Positions 35,003-43,620 are shown, numbered from the stretch's first letter. The stretch is DNA of 64,000 bases from Sinorhizobium terangae (GCF_029714365.1 NZ_CP121659.1:2666001-2730000); one strand, 5' to 3'. Translations and numbers: made by a program. Notes: generated by a model from the sequence alone, not told the origin.

Positions 35003-36366
35003 ACGATTTCCAGATAGGCGCTGAACTCATAGTCCGTAACCTGCTCGGCAAAGCCGGCGATCTCCTGGCGCTTGCAGGCGATCAGCATGGAGCGAAGCAC
35101 GGGATCGAAGATCTCGGCGGCAATCGGTCCGGCCTCGAAGGCATCGACCGCCTGCCCCCACTCGGCAGGAATTTTGGGCAGTTTCTCCGCGTCATAGGCT
35201 CGCCCCTCAACAGGGGCCGCTGGCTTCCACTTGTTGCGGATGCCGACGAGTGCGGCACCGAGGATCGCGGCGATGACGAGGTAGGGATTGGCGTCGGCAC
35301 CGGCGACCCGATGTTCGATGCGCCGCGCTGCCGGATTGCCGCCCGGAATGCGGATGGCCGAGGTGCGGTTCTCGTATCCCCAGGAAATCGAGGTCGGTGC
35401 ATGCGTGTCGGGCCTGAGCCGCCTGTAGGAGTTGAAGTGCGGCGCGAAGAGCAGCGTTGTCTCCGCCATTCCCCGCAACAGGCCGGCGACCGCATGCTTC
35501 AGCACGGACGACCCTTCGTCGCTGCCGTCGTCGAAGACATTGTTGCCCTCCTCGTCGAGCAAGCTGAAATGGATGTGCATGCCATTGCCGGATCGCGTGC
35601 CGTAGGGCTTGGCCATGAAGGTTGCGGCGAGCCCGTGCTTGCGGGCGACGCCCTTGACGATACGCTTGAAGAAGATCGCGTCGTCCGCCGCCTTCAGCGG
35701 ATCGTCGGTGTGCAGCAGGTTGATCTCGAACTGGCCGATACCGTTCTCGGCGATCGCCGCATCCGCCGGCACGTTCTGCCGCGCGCATTCCTTGTAAACG
35801 TCGGAGAAGAACTCGCCGAAATCATCAAGCTCGTCGATCGACAGGATCGCATCGGAATCGAGCCGCTTGCCGGTATAGGGCGAGATCGGCGGCACCGCGC
35901 TGTCGGGCTCCGGGTCGATCAGGTAGAATTCCATCTCGGTGGCGACGACGGGACGCAAGCCGAGTTCGCGGTATTCCCTGACGATTGCCGCAAGTGCCTG
36001 ACGCGGGTCGGCGAGAAACGGCTTGCCGTCCTCGACGAAGAGCCAGAGCGGCACCAGGGCGCTCGGCCGGGACGTCCAGTTGACCGGCAACGCCCCTCGC
36101 CCGGTGACACCGCATATGCCGTCGCGGTCGCCGGTCGCGAAAACCTGTTCGCTGCCGATGATGTCCTCTCCCCAGACATCGACGCCAACGATGGAGAGCG
36201 GCATGCGGATGCCGCCGCCGAGGACCTTGGAGGCCTGTTCGACCGGGACACGCTTGCCGCGCATGATGCCGTTCAGGTCACAGATGACCGCCTGGATGCT
36301 TTCGATCGGGCCGTTCTGTTCCAGCCAGAGCTTGAATGCGCTTGGATCTTCCGCCTCTAGAGACAT
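34999..36366 (-). CDS. puuA: PuuA-like gamma-glutamylputrescine synthetase (glutamine synthetase family)
   Basis: A 455-residue member of the GS family. It ligates glutamate to an amine using ATP, in the Puu pathway to putrescine. GS catalytic features are visible: the metal-binding Glu in TEMEFYLIDP, ENGIGQFEINL, the GNGMHIHFSLLDEEGNN block, and Arg residues in GYENRTSAIRIPGGNPAARRIEHRV. The N-terminal QAVICDLNGIMRGKRVPVEQ is usual in PuuA rather than assimilatory GlnA, and the adenylylation loop of GlnA is absent. It is divergent from a GntR-family regulator with two perfect palindromes between them. Confidence 0.87.
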   Translation of the reverse strand: MSLEAEDPSAFKLWLEQNGPIESIQAVICDLNGIMRGKRVPVEQASKVLGGGIRMPLSIVGVDVWGEDIIGSEQVFATGDRDGICGVTGRGALPVNWTSRPSALVPLWLFVEDGKPFLADPRQALAAIVREYRELGLRPVVATEMEFYLIDPEPDSAVPPISPYTGKRLDSDAILSIDELDDFGEFFSDVYKECARQNVPADAAIAENGIGQFEINLLHTDDPLKAADDAIFFKRIVKGVARKHGLAATFMAKPYGTRSGNGMHIHFSLLDEEGNNVFDDGSDEGSSVLKHAVAGLLRGMAETTLLFAPHFNSYRRLRPDTHAPTSISWGYENRTSAIRIPGGNPAARRIEHRVAGADANPYLVIAAILGAALVGIRNKWKPAAPVEGRAYDAEKLPKIPAEWGQAVDAFEAGPIAAEIFDPVLRSMLIACKRQEIAGFAEQVTDYEFSAYLEIV

Positions 36367-36382
36367 ATCTCAATTCTTGTTT

Positions 36383-36437
36383 TGTGATCACATTTTTAGA
36401 AAATTGACATAGTTCACGATTTGAAGTCAAGCTTGAC
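36383..36437. promoter_or_regulatory. two palindromes in the puuA-gntR divergent promoter region
   Basis: TGTGATCACA (36383-36392) and GTCAAGCTTGAC (36426-36437) are perfect palindromes, 10 and 12 bp. They lie in the 118-bp AT-rich gap between puuA and the GntR-family gene. A TTGACA hexamer is at 36404-36409. Either palindrome could be the operator of the divergent regulator. Confidence 0.5.
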
Positions 36438-36484
36438 CGGTGCTATCAGCCGCGCGAACCGACGTGGCAGGAGGAATCGCAATC

Positions 36485-37177
36485 TTGAAAGCCCTTGTTT
36501 TGCCGGCGTTGGAACGGCCGGAAGGCATGACCACGCACGATTACGCCTTTGCGCGCCTCAGGCAGGCAATCATGGTCGGCGCTTTCCGTCCGGGAACATC
36601 GGTTACGATCCGTGGACTGGCCGAAGCGTTGGAGAGCAGCCCGACGCCGGTGCGCGAAGCGCTGCGACAGCTGACCTCGATCGGCGCCCTGCACTTCCTC
36701 GAAAACCGGCGCATCGTCGTGCCGCGTATCACGCCGGCACGGTTCGAGGAGCTGATTTCGCTACGGATCGTGCTTGAAAGCCACGCCGCGCGCAGGGCTG
36801 TCGCCCACCTTTCAGACCGGCAGATTGACCGTATCGTCGCGACCGACGACGCCATCGAGGCCGCGATCCTCGCTGGCCAGAAGGCGGCGGCGCTGATCGC
36901 CAACCAGCAATTCCACCGGCAGATCTACATGGCCAATCCCGACCAGATCGCCATGCCGCTGATCGAAAGCGTGTGGCTGCAGCTCGGACCCATTCTCGGC
37001 ATCGCCATGGAACATGTCGCCGAACTCTACGTCGTCGATCGTCATCGCGAGGCAATCGATGCGTTGAGGCGCCGCGACGAGGACGCCGTCGCCGAGGCCA
37101 TTGCCGCCGATATCCGCGAGGGGATCGGCGGCTTTGACCAGCAGGCGATCGCCAAGCTGCTCGCGCTTGCCGCCTAG
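36485..37177 (+). CDS. GntR-family transcriptional regulator (FCD/FadR subfamily)
   Basis: About 230 residues. The winged-helix N-terminus is DYAFARLRQAIMVGAFRPGTSVTIRGLAEALESSPTPVREALRQL. The all-helical FCD ligand-binding domain follows (ISLRIVLESHAARRAV, NQQFHRQIYMANPD, HREAIDALRRRDED). The FCD metal ligands are probably His in QFHRQIY and in VDRHREAI. I choose the TTG at 36485 because AGGAGGA lies 9 nt upstream; a GTG at 36440 and an ATG at 36527 are alternatives. Divergent from puuA, hence a likely repressor of puuAB with a polyamine-related effector (inference). Confidence 0.85.
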   Translation: MKALVLPALERPEGMTTHDYAFARLRQAIMVGAFRPGTSVTIRGLAEALESSPTPVREALRQLTSIGALHFLENRRIVVPRITPARFEELISLRIVLESHAARRAVAHLSDRQIDRIVATDDAIEAAILAGQKAAALIANQQFHRQIYMANPDQIAMPLIESVWLQLGPILGIAMEHVAELYVVDRHREAIDALRRRDEDAVAEAIAADIREGIGGFDQQAIAKLLALAA

Positions 37178-37221
37178 GGAATTGTAGTCAGGCGGATCAC
37201 CTGACGTCACACGGGTCCCCC

Positions 37222-37330
37222 TCTAGAGCATCCCGCTTTCAAGTAGAATCACTGAAAGCGAATAAGATGCTCTGGAATCAAAGTGCTAGAGCGTCCTTTG
37301 GGCGTTCATTTGAACGCACGGCGCTCTAGT
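37222..37330 (+). repeat. RIME-like repeat, subtype 2, overlapping the HD pseudogene end
   Basis: Dyad GAGCATCCCGCTTTCAAG...CTGAAAGCGAATAAGATGCTC is followed by AATCAAAGTGCTAGAGCGTCCTTT and a GGGCGTTC-ATTT-GAACGC hairpin closing in GGCGCTCTAG. It is the inverse of the copy at 18645-18750. The last codons and stop of the neighbouring HD pseudogene (to 37306) are supplied by this element. Confidence 0.72.
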
Positions 37331-37955
37331 GACTCCCAATGGGAGTGCAAGATCAGGCAACAGAAATTGGTGCGCCGGAACGAAGGATCCTTGAATGCGA
37401 GGACGTCATCGTTGAACGTGCCGAAGGTGCTTTGCGGTCGGTGCTTCATGCCCTCGTAGAAGGCATCGATGATCCCGTTTTTGAAGTCGGCGCCTCGAGG
37501 ATAGGCGGATACCACGGATTGTCGCTCGCTTTCGCTGAAACCGTCAAAGCCGCGCCCGACGACATCCATTCCAGCCCCGGATTGGACGAGAAATATCTCC
37601 GGGTGCATGTGCTCGGGGATCCCGGGAGTCGTGTGAAGTGCAATTGCATTCCAGACATCGGATTCGGAAATGCCGTGTGCCTGCAGGAAGTCACGAGCGG
37701 CGGTGGCGCCGTCCACTTCGAAGCGAAGCTGACTTTCACGATATGCGGTCGTCAACCCGATGTCGTGAAACATCGCGGCCACGTAGAGCAGTTCGGGATC
37801 GAACCAGAGGTCCTTCTTTTCCCGGCCAAGGCGCCCCAGAAGAAGACGCGGGTCGAGTGGAGGAACAAGAGTTCGCTCTCGGTATCGCGCACGAATTCCG
37901 TAGCCTCGCGCGCCAGCCTGCTGTCGGGGATTTCCACTCCAGAAATCTTGCTCAT
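37306..37955 (-). pseudogene. frameshifted HD-domain (cyanamide-hydratase-like) gene
   Basis: The frame starting MSKISGVEIPDSRLAREATEFVRDTES...FFWGALAG stops being homologous at about 37830. The continuation KKDLWFDPELLYVAAMFHDIGLTTAYRES...HTTPGIPEHM lies in the -1 frame. Alignment with the intact neighbour (38060-38701: ALTGERRGLDYDAELLYLGAMFHD) is restored if one G is added to the run GGGAAAAG, giving A-G-E-K-K-D-L. A single-G deletion in a homopolymer is therefore the simplest cause: a real pseudogene or a sequencing error. The rest of the protein is well preserved. The C-terminal residues LERRAFK and the stop come from a RIME-like repeat. I saw no slippery heptamer in the right phase for programmed frameshifting. 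Confidence 0.75.
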
Positions 37956-38059
37956 GACGATGCGCCCTTCGGTGCAGCTTGATCATTCAGATGCCGGGCG
38001 CTTCGATGTCATGGGGAATGCGCCCGGCAGACAGGAAGAAGAAGGCGATCAACGCGCAA

Positions 38060-38701
38060 TCAAGCCGGCCATGCGGAGCCGAGAATGATCGAGCAGAAGT
38101 TGATACGCTTGAAATTCGGGTCCTTCAGTGCCAGCACGTCAGCCTTGACGTTTCCAAAGGTCGTCTCCGGCTTCTTTTTGATGCCTTCAGCGAAGTGGTC
38201 GATGATGTTCTCTTTGAAATTCGCCTCACGTGGATGGCAGGCGCAAACTTCATGCCGATGTTCGTGCGAGAAAGCATGATAGTTGATCCCAAGGACATCC
38301 ATTTCGACACCGGCGGTGACTAGCGCGATCGTCGGACGCATGTGCTCGGGTATGCCGGGGGTGGTGTGAAGCGCGATGGCGGTCCAGACGTCCTCGATAT
38401 CGCGTTCGGCAACGCCGTAGCTCTTCATGAAATCCCGAGCCGCATTCGCGCCGTCGACCTCGAAGCGCAAATTCGGGCTGGAGTAGCGTTCCGTCAGCCC
38501 CATGTCGTGAAACATGGCGCCGAGGTAGAGCAGCTCGGCGTCGTAGTCGAGGCCCCGACGCTCGCCGGTTAGCGCGGCCCAAAAGAACACCCGGCGACTA
38601 TGGTTGTAGAGAAGGTCGTCCTCTGTGTCGCGGACGAGTTGGGTGGCAGCACGAGCAATCGCGCTGTCGGGAACACGGACACCGGCAACAATCTCCGTCA
38701 T
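38060..38701 (-). CDS. HD-domain phosphohydrolase-like protein (cyanamide hydratase family)
   Basis: A 213-residue HD-superfamily protein. Metal ligands are His34 (LYNHSRRVFFW), His65-Asp66 (GAMFHDMGL), and probably His112 (IALHTTPGIPEH) and Asp135. The HSRRVFFW/FHDMGL/HTTPGI pattern is that of small HD proteins related to fungal cyanamide hydratase, an HD enzyme that hydrates cyanamide to urea. Bacterial members are mostly uncharacterised. It is a tandem paralogue of the frameshifted gene 104 bp downstream and is divergent from a GlxA-type regulator, which may control it. Confidence 0.8.
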   Translation of the reverse strand: MTEIVAGVRVPDSAIARAATQLVRDTEDDLLYNHSRRVFFWAALTGERRGLDYDAELLYLGAMFHDMGLTERYSSPNLRFEVDGANAARDFMKSYGVAERDIEDVWTAIALHTTPGIPEHMRPTIALVTAGVEMDVLGINYHAFSHEHRHEVCACHPREANFKENIIDHFAEGIKKKPETTFGNVKADVLALKDPNFKRINFCSIILGSAWPA

Positions 38702-38911
38702 CGCTTACACCTCTCAAGACAGAGCTCCGCCGTGGCGTGAACCGACACGCAAGATGAGCTCTCGTTGCAATTATTCGGATCGAGCCATAAGTATTTTGGC
38801 CTCAGCCGATCCTCACCGGTTGTAACCGCCCGAGGGTCGAGGCCGCAACTCGACGCACTCGGCGGATCAGGACAAGCACACGCCGAATCTCGCCAGCACG
38901 ATCGCGCAAAC

Positions 38912-39886
38912 ATGGTCGTTACAAAGGTTGCAATCGTTATTCACGAAGGCGTCCAGGCTCTCGACGTCGCCGGCCCGATCGACGTGTTCGCCGAGGCTAA
39001 CGCCTATATCGCGCCGGAAAATCGCTATGAGACGGTTGTGGTTGCGGCTGATCGCAATCCGCTGCGGGCGTCGAACAACATGTTGATGATGGCCGATCTG
39101 GCATTCGAGGACGCGTCGGGTGGTTTTGAGATCCTGCTCGTCACCGGCGGCCCGGCCCTGGTCCATGGAGAGCCCGATCAACGCCTGATCGGATGGTTGG
39201 CATTGGCTCCATCTCGCGCCAGCACCTACGGGTCGATCTGTACCGGAGCCTTTGCCTTGGGGCATGCCGGATTGCTCGATGGGCGGCGCGTTACCACGCA
39301 TTGGCAAAATGCCGGGAAGCTCGCGGCCACGTTTCCTGCCGCACAGGTTGATCCCGATGCCATCTATATGCGCGACGGCCGCCTTGTCACATCGGCCGGT
39401 GTGACGGCAGGAATCGACCTGGCGCTGGCGCTGGTCGGGGAACGGCACGGAGCGGAGATTGCCCTGCTCGTTGCCAAGCGACTGGTCGTCGTTGCTCAAC
39501 GTCAGGGGGGACAATCCCAGTTCAGTCCCTATCTCACCGCGCCGAATGATCCGGCCTCGCCGGCGGCAAGAATCCAGGACCATGTGATGGCGAATATCCG
39601 GGACCGCCACACGCTCGCCTCTCTTGCCGCCCAGGTCGGAATGAGCGCACGCAACTTCGCCCGGCATTTTGTGCAGGTAACCGGGATGACGCCTCATGAG
39701 TTCGTCGAGCGCGCCCGCATCGACGCAGCCCGCAATCTCCTCGAAGGGAGCGACCGCCAATTGAAGACCATAGCGTATGACTGCGGTTTCGGGAGCACCG
39801 ACAGGATGCGGATTGTCTTCAGTGAGCGCCTCGGCGTGACCCCGGCTCAGTATCGTTCGAGCTTCCGACGCTCAGAAGCCACCTGA
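38912..39886 (+). CDS. GlxA-family regulator (DJ-1/PfpI domain plus AraC helix-turn-helix)
   Basis: A 324-residue regulator. Residues 1-185 form a DJ-1/PfpI-like domain with the nucleophile-elbow Cys in YGSICTGAFALGHAGLLDGRR. The C-terminal 100 residues are an AraC-type double helix-turn-helix (HTLASLAAQVGMSARNFARHFVQVTGMTPHEFVERARID, DCGFGSTDRMRIVFSERLGVTPAQYR). The start at 38912 (MVVTKVAIVIHEGVQALD) is chosen by homology; the upstream in-frame extension covers the divergent promoter region. Relatives regulate arginine/betaine catabolism or aldehyde responses. Here it probably controls the divergent HD-domain genes. Confidence 0.86.
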   Translation: MVVTKVAIVIHEGVQALDVAGPIDVFAEANAYIAPENRYETVVVAADRNPLRASNNMLMMADLAFEDASGGFEILLVTGGPALVHGEPDQRLIGWLALAPSRASTYGSICTGAFALGHAGLLDGRRVTTHWQNAGKLAATFPAAQVDPDAIYMRDGRLVTSAGVTAGIDLALALVGERHGAEIALLVAKRLVVVAQRQGGQSQFSPYLTAPNDPASPAARIQDHVMANIRDRHTLASLAAQVGMSARNFARHFVQVTGMTPHEFVERARIDAARNLLEGSDRQLKTIAYDCGFGSTDRMRIVFSERLGVTPAQYRSSFRRSEAT

Positions 39887-39958
39887 GCGCCGCCGGTCTT
39901 TTCAGACGGTGCACGTAGCCGCTGTCCAACACCGCGGCACACGTCTGGACGATATGCA

Positions 39959-40201
39959 TCAATACTTCCTGCTCTTCCGCGGCGGCTGCCTGTCGCCGGC
40001 GGCATTGCTTTCCGCCGCAGCAAGGGCAGCCGCGCGATCGCGGCCGGTGATCCAGAAGAAGAGGTAACCCGGCCAGGGTTTGCGCTGGACGCCGGTGTAA
40101 TATTCGCCCTTCCCTGTCCGCATCTGCGCATTCGCCTCGTGCACCAGCGGACCGGAAGCGATCGCGGCTACGGCAAGGCCAATGCAGGCAAAATATCTCA
40201 T
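39959..40201 (-). CDS. small exported protein of unknown function
   Basis: An 80-residue protein with signal peptide MRYFACIGLAVAAIASGPLVHEANAQ. The short, basic, Tyr/Trp-containing mature region is MRTGKGEYYTGVQRKPWPGYLFFWITGRDRAAALAAAES, with a charged tail RQPPRKSRKY. GAGGAG lies 8 nt before the ATG at 40201, and codon use is normal for the window. No domain is recognised. It is convergent with the GlxA-type gene and divergent from the GntR gene. A role at the envelope is all that can be said. Confidence 0.6.
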   Translation of the reverse strand: MRYFACIGLAVAAIASGPLVHEANAQMRTGKGEYYTGVQRKPWPGYLFFWITGRDRAAALAAAESNAAGDRQPPRKSRKY

Positions 40202-40360
40202 CTGACAGCTCCTCGAACCATATCGCGCCGGTTCAGACGAGCCGTCAAGCCCGTGTGCGCCAAGGCGCCACGCCGTTCCGCCCCGATCTGTTGGCATGCC
40301 GCGCGGCACGCAGTTGCGGCTTGACCGCGCCTGACATGAGCCGCATATTGCTCGGATGTC

Positions 40361-40376
40361 AGACCAATTCTGGTCT
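40361..40376. promoter_or_regulatory. GntR-type operator just upstream of the gntR-lyase-CUT1 operon
   Basis: AGACCA-ATTC-TGGTCT is a perfect 6-bp dyad ending 12 bp before the chosen GntR start. FadR-subfamily regulators typically bind GACCA/TGGTC-type half sites, so autoregulation of the operon at 40389-46534 is likely. Its position inside the longer open frame argues against the upstream ATG at 40356. Confidence 0.65.
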
Positions 40377-40388
40377 CGGAGAGCCCGC

Positions 40389-41105
40389 ATGCCGCAGCAG
40401 GACAAAGCGATGCTCCTGCCCCTGCCCCCCGTCGACCGGGTGCAGCAGGTGATCTCCGCGCTTGCCGACTACATTCAACGCTCGGGCCTGAAGCCGGGCG
40501 ATCGGCTACCGGCCGAGCGTGAGTTGATGGCGGCGCTCGCCGTCGGGCGCTCCACGGTCCGTGAGGTTCTCAGCCATTTCCAGGCACTCGGCGTCGTCGA
40601 GGCGCGAAAAGGCAGCGGCACCTACCTGCTGCGCGCCATTTCCGGCGCGACGATTCACATGCCGCTGGCGCTCGACACAGAGCACCTGCGCGACGCACTG
40701 CTGCAGACGCTCGAAGTCCGGCGCGGCATCGAAGTCGAGGCCGGCATGGTAGCCGCGCGCCGCCGCACGGATGCGGATCTCATCAACATCGAGACAAAGC
40801 TTGACGAGATGGAGCGCGTGCATCTCGCCAAGGGCACGTCCGGTCCGGAAGACCTGGCCTTCCATCTCGCGATCTACGACGCCACCCACAACCCGCTCTT
40901 CCGCCAGCTTCTCGAGCAGATGCGCGAGGCCTTCGAGCGCTTCTGGGAGAAGCCCTTCGACCGGCCGGATTTTGCGCGGCGCTCCTTTCCGTTCCACCGT
41001 ATGCTCTTCAACGCGATCGCGGCGCAGGACTCCGACGCAGCGCGCCTGGAAACACTGAAAATCCTCGCCATCGTCGAGGAAGACATCAAGGAAATGTCTA
41101 AATGA
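40389..41105 (+). CDS. FadR-subfamily GntR transcriptional regulator
   Basis: A 238-residue regulator. The winged helix is VQQVISALADYIQRSGLKPGDRLPAERELMAALAVGRSTVREVLSHFQALGVVEARKGSGTYL. An FCD domain follows (LLQTLEVRRGIEVEAGMVAARR, DLAFHLAIYDATHNPLF, FPFHRMLFNAIAAQD), with FCD metal-ligand His residues in AFHLAIYDATHN and FPFHRML. The start at 40389 is supported by GGAG 7 nt upstream and by the operator palindrome lying just before it. Its stop overlaps the lyase start (ATGA), so it is the first gene of the operon. Confidence 0.87.
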   Translation: MPQQDKAMLLPLPPVDRVQQVISALADYIQRSGLKPGDRLPAERELMAALAVGRSTVREVLSHFQALGVVEARKGSGTYLLRAISGATIHMPLALDTEHLRDALLQTLEVRRGIEVEAGMVAARRRTDADLINIETKLDEMERVHLAKGTSGPEDLAFHLAIYDATHNPLFRQLLEQMREAFERFWEKPFDRPDFARRSFPFHRMLFNAIAAQDSDAARLETLKILAIVEEDIKEMSK

Positions 41106-42268
41106 ACAACGGCTTCGATCCGTTCGACGCAGCGTCCCTCATCGTCGCACATGACGAAGGCAATGCCTTCGACGCCGTCGTGCCGCCGATCGTCCAGACG
41201 TCGCTTTTCACCTTCAAGGACTATGACGAAATGGTCGCCTCCTACCGGGGCGAGCGGGTTCGGCCGATCTACACCCGGGGCCTCAACCCGACCGTCAGGA
41301 TGTTCGAGGAGATGCTGGCGAAGCTCGAGGGGGCCGAGGACGCCCTCGGATTCGCGAGCGGCATGTCGGCGATCTCGTCGACCGTTCTTTCCTTCGTCGA
41401 GCCGGGCGATCGCATCGTCGCGGTCAAGCATGTCTATCCCGACGCCTTCCGCCTGTTCGGCACGCACCTGAAGCGCATGCGCGTCGAAGTGACCTATGTC
41501 GACGGACGCGACGAGGAGGCGGTGGCAAAGGCGCTGCCCGGCGCCAAACTCTTCTACATGGAAAGCCCTACGAGCTGGGTGATGGACACCCACGACATTG
41601 CCGCCCTTGCGGCGCTCGCCAAAGCCGAGGGCATTGTCACCGCCATCGACAACAGCTGGGCAAGCCCGGTTTTCCAGCAGCCGATTTCGCTCGGCGTCGA
41701 TCTCGTCATCCACTCGGCTTCGAAATATCTCGGCGGCCACAGCGATGTCGTCGCCGGCGTCGTTGCCGGCTCGAAGGATTTGATCGGCCGCATCCGCTCC
41801 GAAGCCTATCCCTACCTCGGCGGCAAGCTTTCACCGTTCGATGCCTGGCTCCTGATCCGCGGGCTGCGCACGCTGCCGATCCGGATGAAGGCGCACGAAC
41901 GCTCGGCTCTCGCCGTCGCTCAGCGCCTGCAGAGCCACCCGCTGGTCGAAACGGTTTGCCATCCCGGCCTCGGCAATCACCTGCCGCCGGGTCTTTCCGG
42001 CACGTCCGGCCTGTTCTCGTTCATCTTCCGCGAGGGCGTCGATGTGCGCCGTTTCGCCGATCACCTCGAACTCTTCAAGCTCGGCGTTTCCTGGGGCGGC
42101 CACGAAAGCCTTATCGTGCCGGGCGAAGTCGTTCTGGCGCAGAAAGCCCAGCCCAATTCCGCGGCCGCCTTCGGCATTTCTCCGCGGTCGGTACGGCTCC
42201 ATGTCGGCCTGGAGGGAACGGAGGCCCTCTGGAGCGATCTCGAAGCGGCGATCGCCGCCGCTTCATGA
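41102..42268 (+). CDS. Cys/Met-metabolism PLP lyase (cystathionine beta-lyase-like)
   Basis: A 388-residue PLP enzyme of the cystathionine-lyase family. It has YTRGLNPT (Tyr57/Arg59 contact PLP of the neighbouring subunit), FASGMSAI (phosphate loop), AIDNSWASP (Asp to the pyridine N) and Lys208 in HSASKYLGGHSD. The C-terminal SWGGHESLI is usual for beta-lyases (MetC-like), and RLHVGLEG carries the substrate-carboxylate Arg. Members cleave C-S bonds in cystathionine, cystine or other S-conjugates. The gene is translationally coupled to a GntR regulator and followed by a complete CUT1 sugar-type importer, which is not the setting of a housekeeping metC. The natural substrate may therefore be an imported sulfur compound (inference). 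Confidence 0.84.
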   Translation: MNNGFDPFDAASLIVAHDEGNAFDAVVPPIVQTSLFTFKDYDEMVASYRGERVRPIYTRGLNPTVRMFEEMLAKLEGAEDALGFASGMSAISSTVLSFVEPGDRIVAVKHVYPDAFRLFGTHLKRMRVEVTYVDGRDEEAVAKALPGAKLFYMESPTSWVMDTHDIAALAALAKAEGIVTAIDNSWASPVFQQPISLGVDLVIHSASKYLGGHSDVVAGVVAGSKDLIGRIRSEAYPYLGGKLSPFDAWLLIRGLRTLPIRMKAHERSALAVAQRLQSHPLVETVCHPGLGNHLPPGLSGTSGLFSFIFREGVDVRRFADHLELFKLGVSWGGHESLIVPGEVVLAQKAQPNSAAAFGISPRSVRLHVGLEGTEALWSDLEAAIAAAS

Positions 42269-42318
42269 AGGCTGACGACACAGCAGCACCCGAACACCTA
42301 AGAAAAGGGGAACTGAAA

Positions 42319-43581
42319 ATGAGGAAACTGATCACCGCAACCCTGCTCGCCACTCTGATGGCCGGCAGCGCGCTTGCAGACACGAAGCTGAAGCTCGTCG
42401 AGGTCATCACCAGCCCCGAGCGCACCGAGACGCTAAAGTCGATCGTCGCCAAGTTCGAGGCCGCAAACCCCGGCACCACCGTCGAGATCATTTCGCTGCC
42501 CTGGGGTGAAGCCTTCCAGAAATTCGCGACCATGGTCTCGGCCGGCGAAGTGCCGGATGTCATGGAAATGCCTGACACCTGGCTCTCGCTTTACGCCAAT
42601 AACGGCATGCTCGAAAGCCTCGAACCCTATCTCGAAAAGTGGGAGCATACTTCCGGTCTCACGGAACGGGCGCTCGAACTCGGCCGCGACGTCAACGACA
42701 CCGCCTACATGCTGCCCTACGGCTTCTATCTCCGGGCGATGTTCTACAACAAGAAGCTGCTTTCCGAGGCGGGCGTCGCCGAACCGCCGAAGACGATGGA
42801 CGACTTCGTCAAGGCATCCGAGGCAGTCTCCAAGCTGCCCGGCAAATCCGGCTACTGCCTGCGCGGCGGCCCGGGCGGCCTCAACGGCTGGGTGATGTTC
42901 GGCGCGACCATGGCCGGCGACAACAAGTTCTTCAACGAAGACGGCACCTCGACGATGAACAGCGAGGGCTGGGTGAAGGGCCTGACCTGGGTCATCGACC
43001 TCTACAAGAAGGGCCTTGCGCCGAAGGACAGCGTCAACTGGGGTTTCAACGAAATCGTCGCCGGCTTCTACAGCGGCACCTGCGCCTTCCTCGACCAGGA
43101 CCCGGATGCTCTGATCGCGATTGCCCAGCGCATGAAGCCGGATGATTTCGGCGTCACCACAATGCCGAAGGGCCCAAGCGGCAAGGCGTTCACCACGATC
43201 GGCTTTGCCGGCTGGTCGATGCTTTCCGCAAGCCAGAACAAGGATCTGTCCTGGAAGCTGATCGAAACGCTCGAGGGCCCGGAAGGTAACATCGAGTGGA
43301 ACAAGCGTACCGGCGCGCTGCCGGTTCACAAGTCGGCCGAGAAGGACCCCTTCTACGCGAGCCCGCAGTTCAAGGGCTGGTTCGATGAACTCGCCGACAA
43401 GGATGTCGTGCTGACGGTCATGCCGACCTACCTCGAAGAGTTCGCCTTCTTCAAGGATTCGCTGGCGATCAAGACGACCCAGGAAGCGCTGCTCGGCGAC
43501 ATCACGCCGGAAGAGCTCGCCAATCAGTGGGCGGACTACCTGACCAAGGCGCAGCAGAAATACCTGGCGAACAAGAAGTAA
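42319..43581 (+). CDS. CUT1-type extracellular sugar-binding protein
   Basis: A 420-residue family 1 solute-binding protein. Signal peptide MRKLITATLLATLMAGSALA; mature start DTKLKLVEVITSPERTETLKSIVAKFEAANPGTTVEIISLPWGEAFQKFATMVSAGEVPDVMEM. AAGGGGAA precedes the ATG at 42319; the frame running through from 41956 is a shadow of the lyase gene. Such proteins bind oligosaccharides, polyols or glycerol phosphates. It lies 50 bp after the lyase gene and is followed by a stem-loop, then the two permeases. Confidence 0.88.
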   Translation: MRKLITATLLATLMAGSALADTKLKLVEVITSPERTETLKSIVAKFEAANPGTTVEIISLPWGEAFQKFATMVSAGEVPDVMEMPDTWLSLYANNGMLESLEPYLEKWEHTSGLTERALELGRDVNDTAYMLPYGFYLRAMFYNKKLLSEAGVAEPPKTMDDFVKASEAVSKLPGKSGYCLRGGPGGLNGWVMFGATMAGDNKFFNEDGTSTMNSEGWVKGLTWVIDLYKKGLAPKDSVNWGFNEIVAGFYSGTCAFLDQDPDALIAIAQRMKPDDFGVTTMPKGPSGKAFTTIGFAGWSMLSASQNKDLSWKLIETLEGPEGNIEWNKRTGALPVHKSAEKDPFYASPQFKGWFDELADKDVVLTVMPTYLEEFAFFKDSLAIKTTQEALLGDITPEELANQWADYLTKAQQKYLANKK

Positions 43582-43592
43582 GACGCAGATAC

Positions 43593-43620
43593 GCGGCGGC
43601 GGGTTTCATCCTGCCGCCGC
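43593..43620 (+). other. GC-rich stem-loop after the CUT1 binding-protein gene
   Basis: An 11-bp stem (43593-43603 with 43610-43620, one G-U pair) closes on a 6-nt loop, starting 12 bp after the stop codon. No T-run follows. It fits an mRNA-stabilising hairpin that favours the binding protein over the membrane components. Confidence 0.6.

Noticed and set aside
37780..37860. Programmed -1 frameshifting in the HD gene
   Set aside because: The run GGGAAAAG does not give an X-XXY-YYZ heptamer in the phase of the upstream frame, and the intact paralogue needs no shift. A base deletion is simpler.
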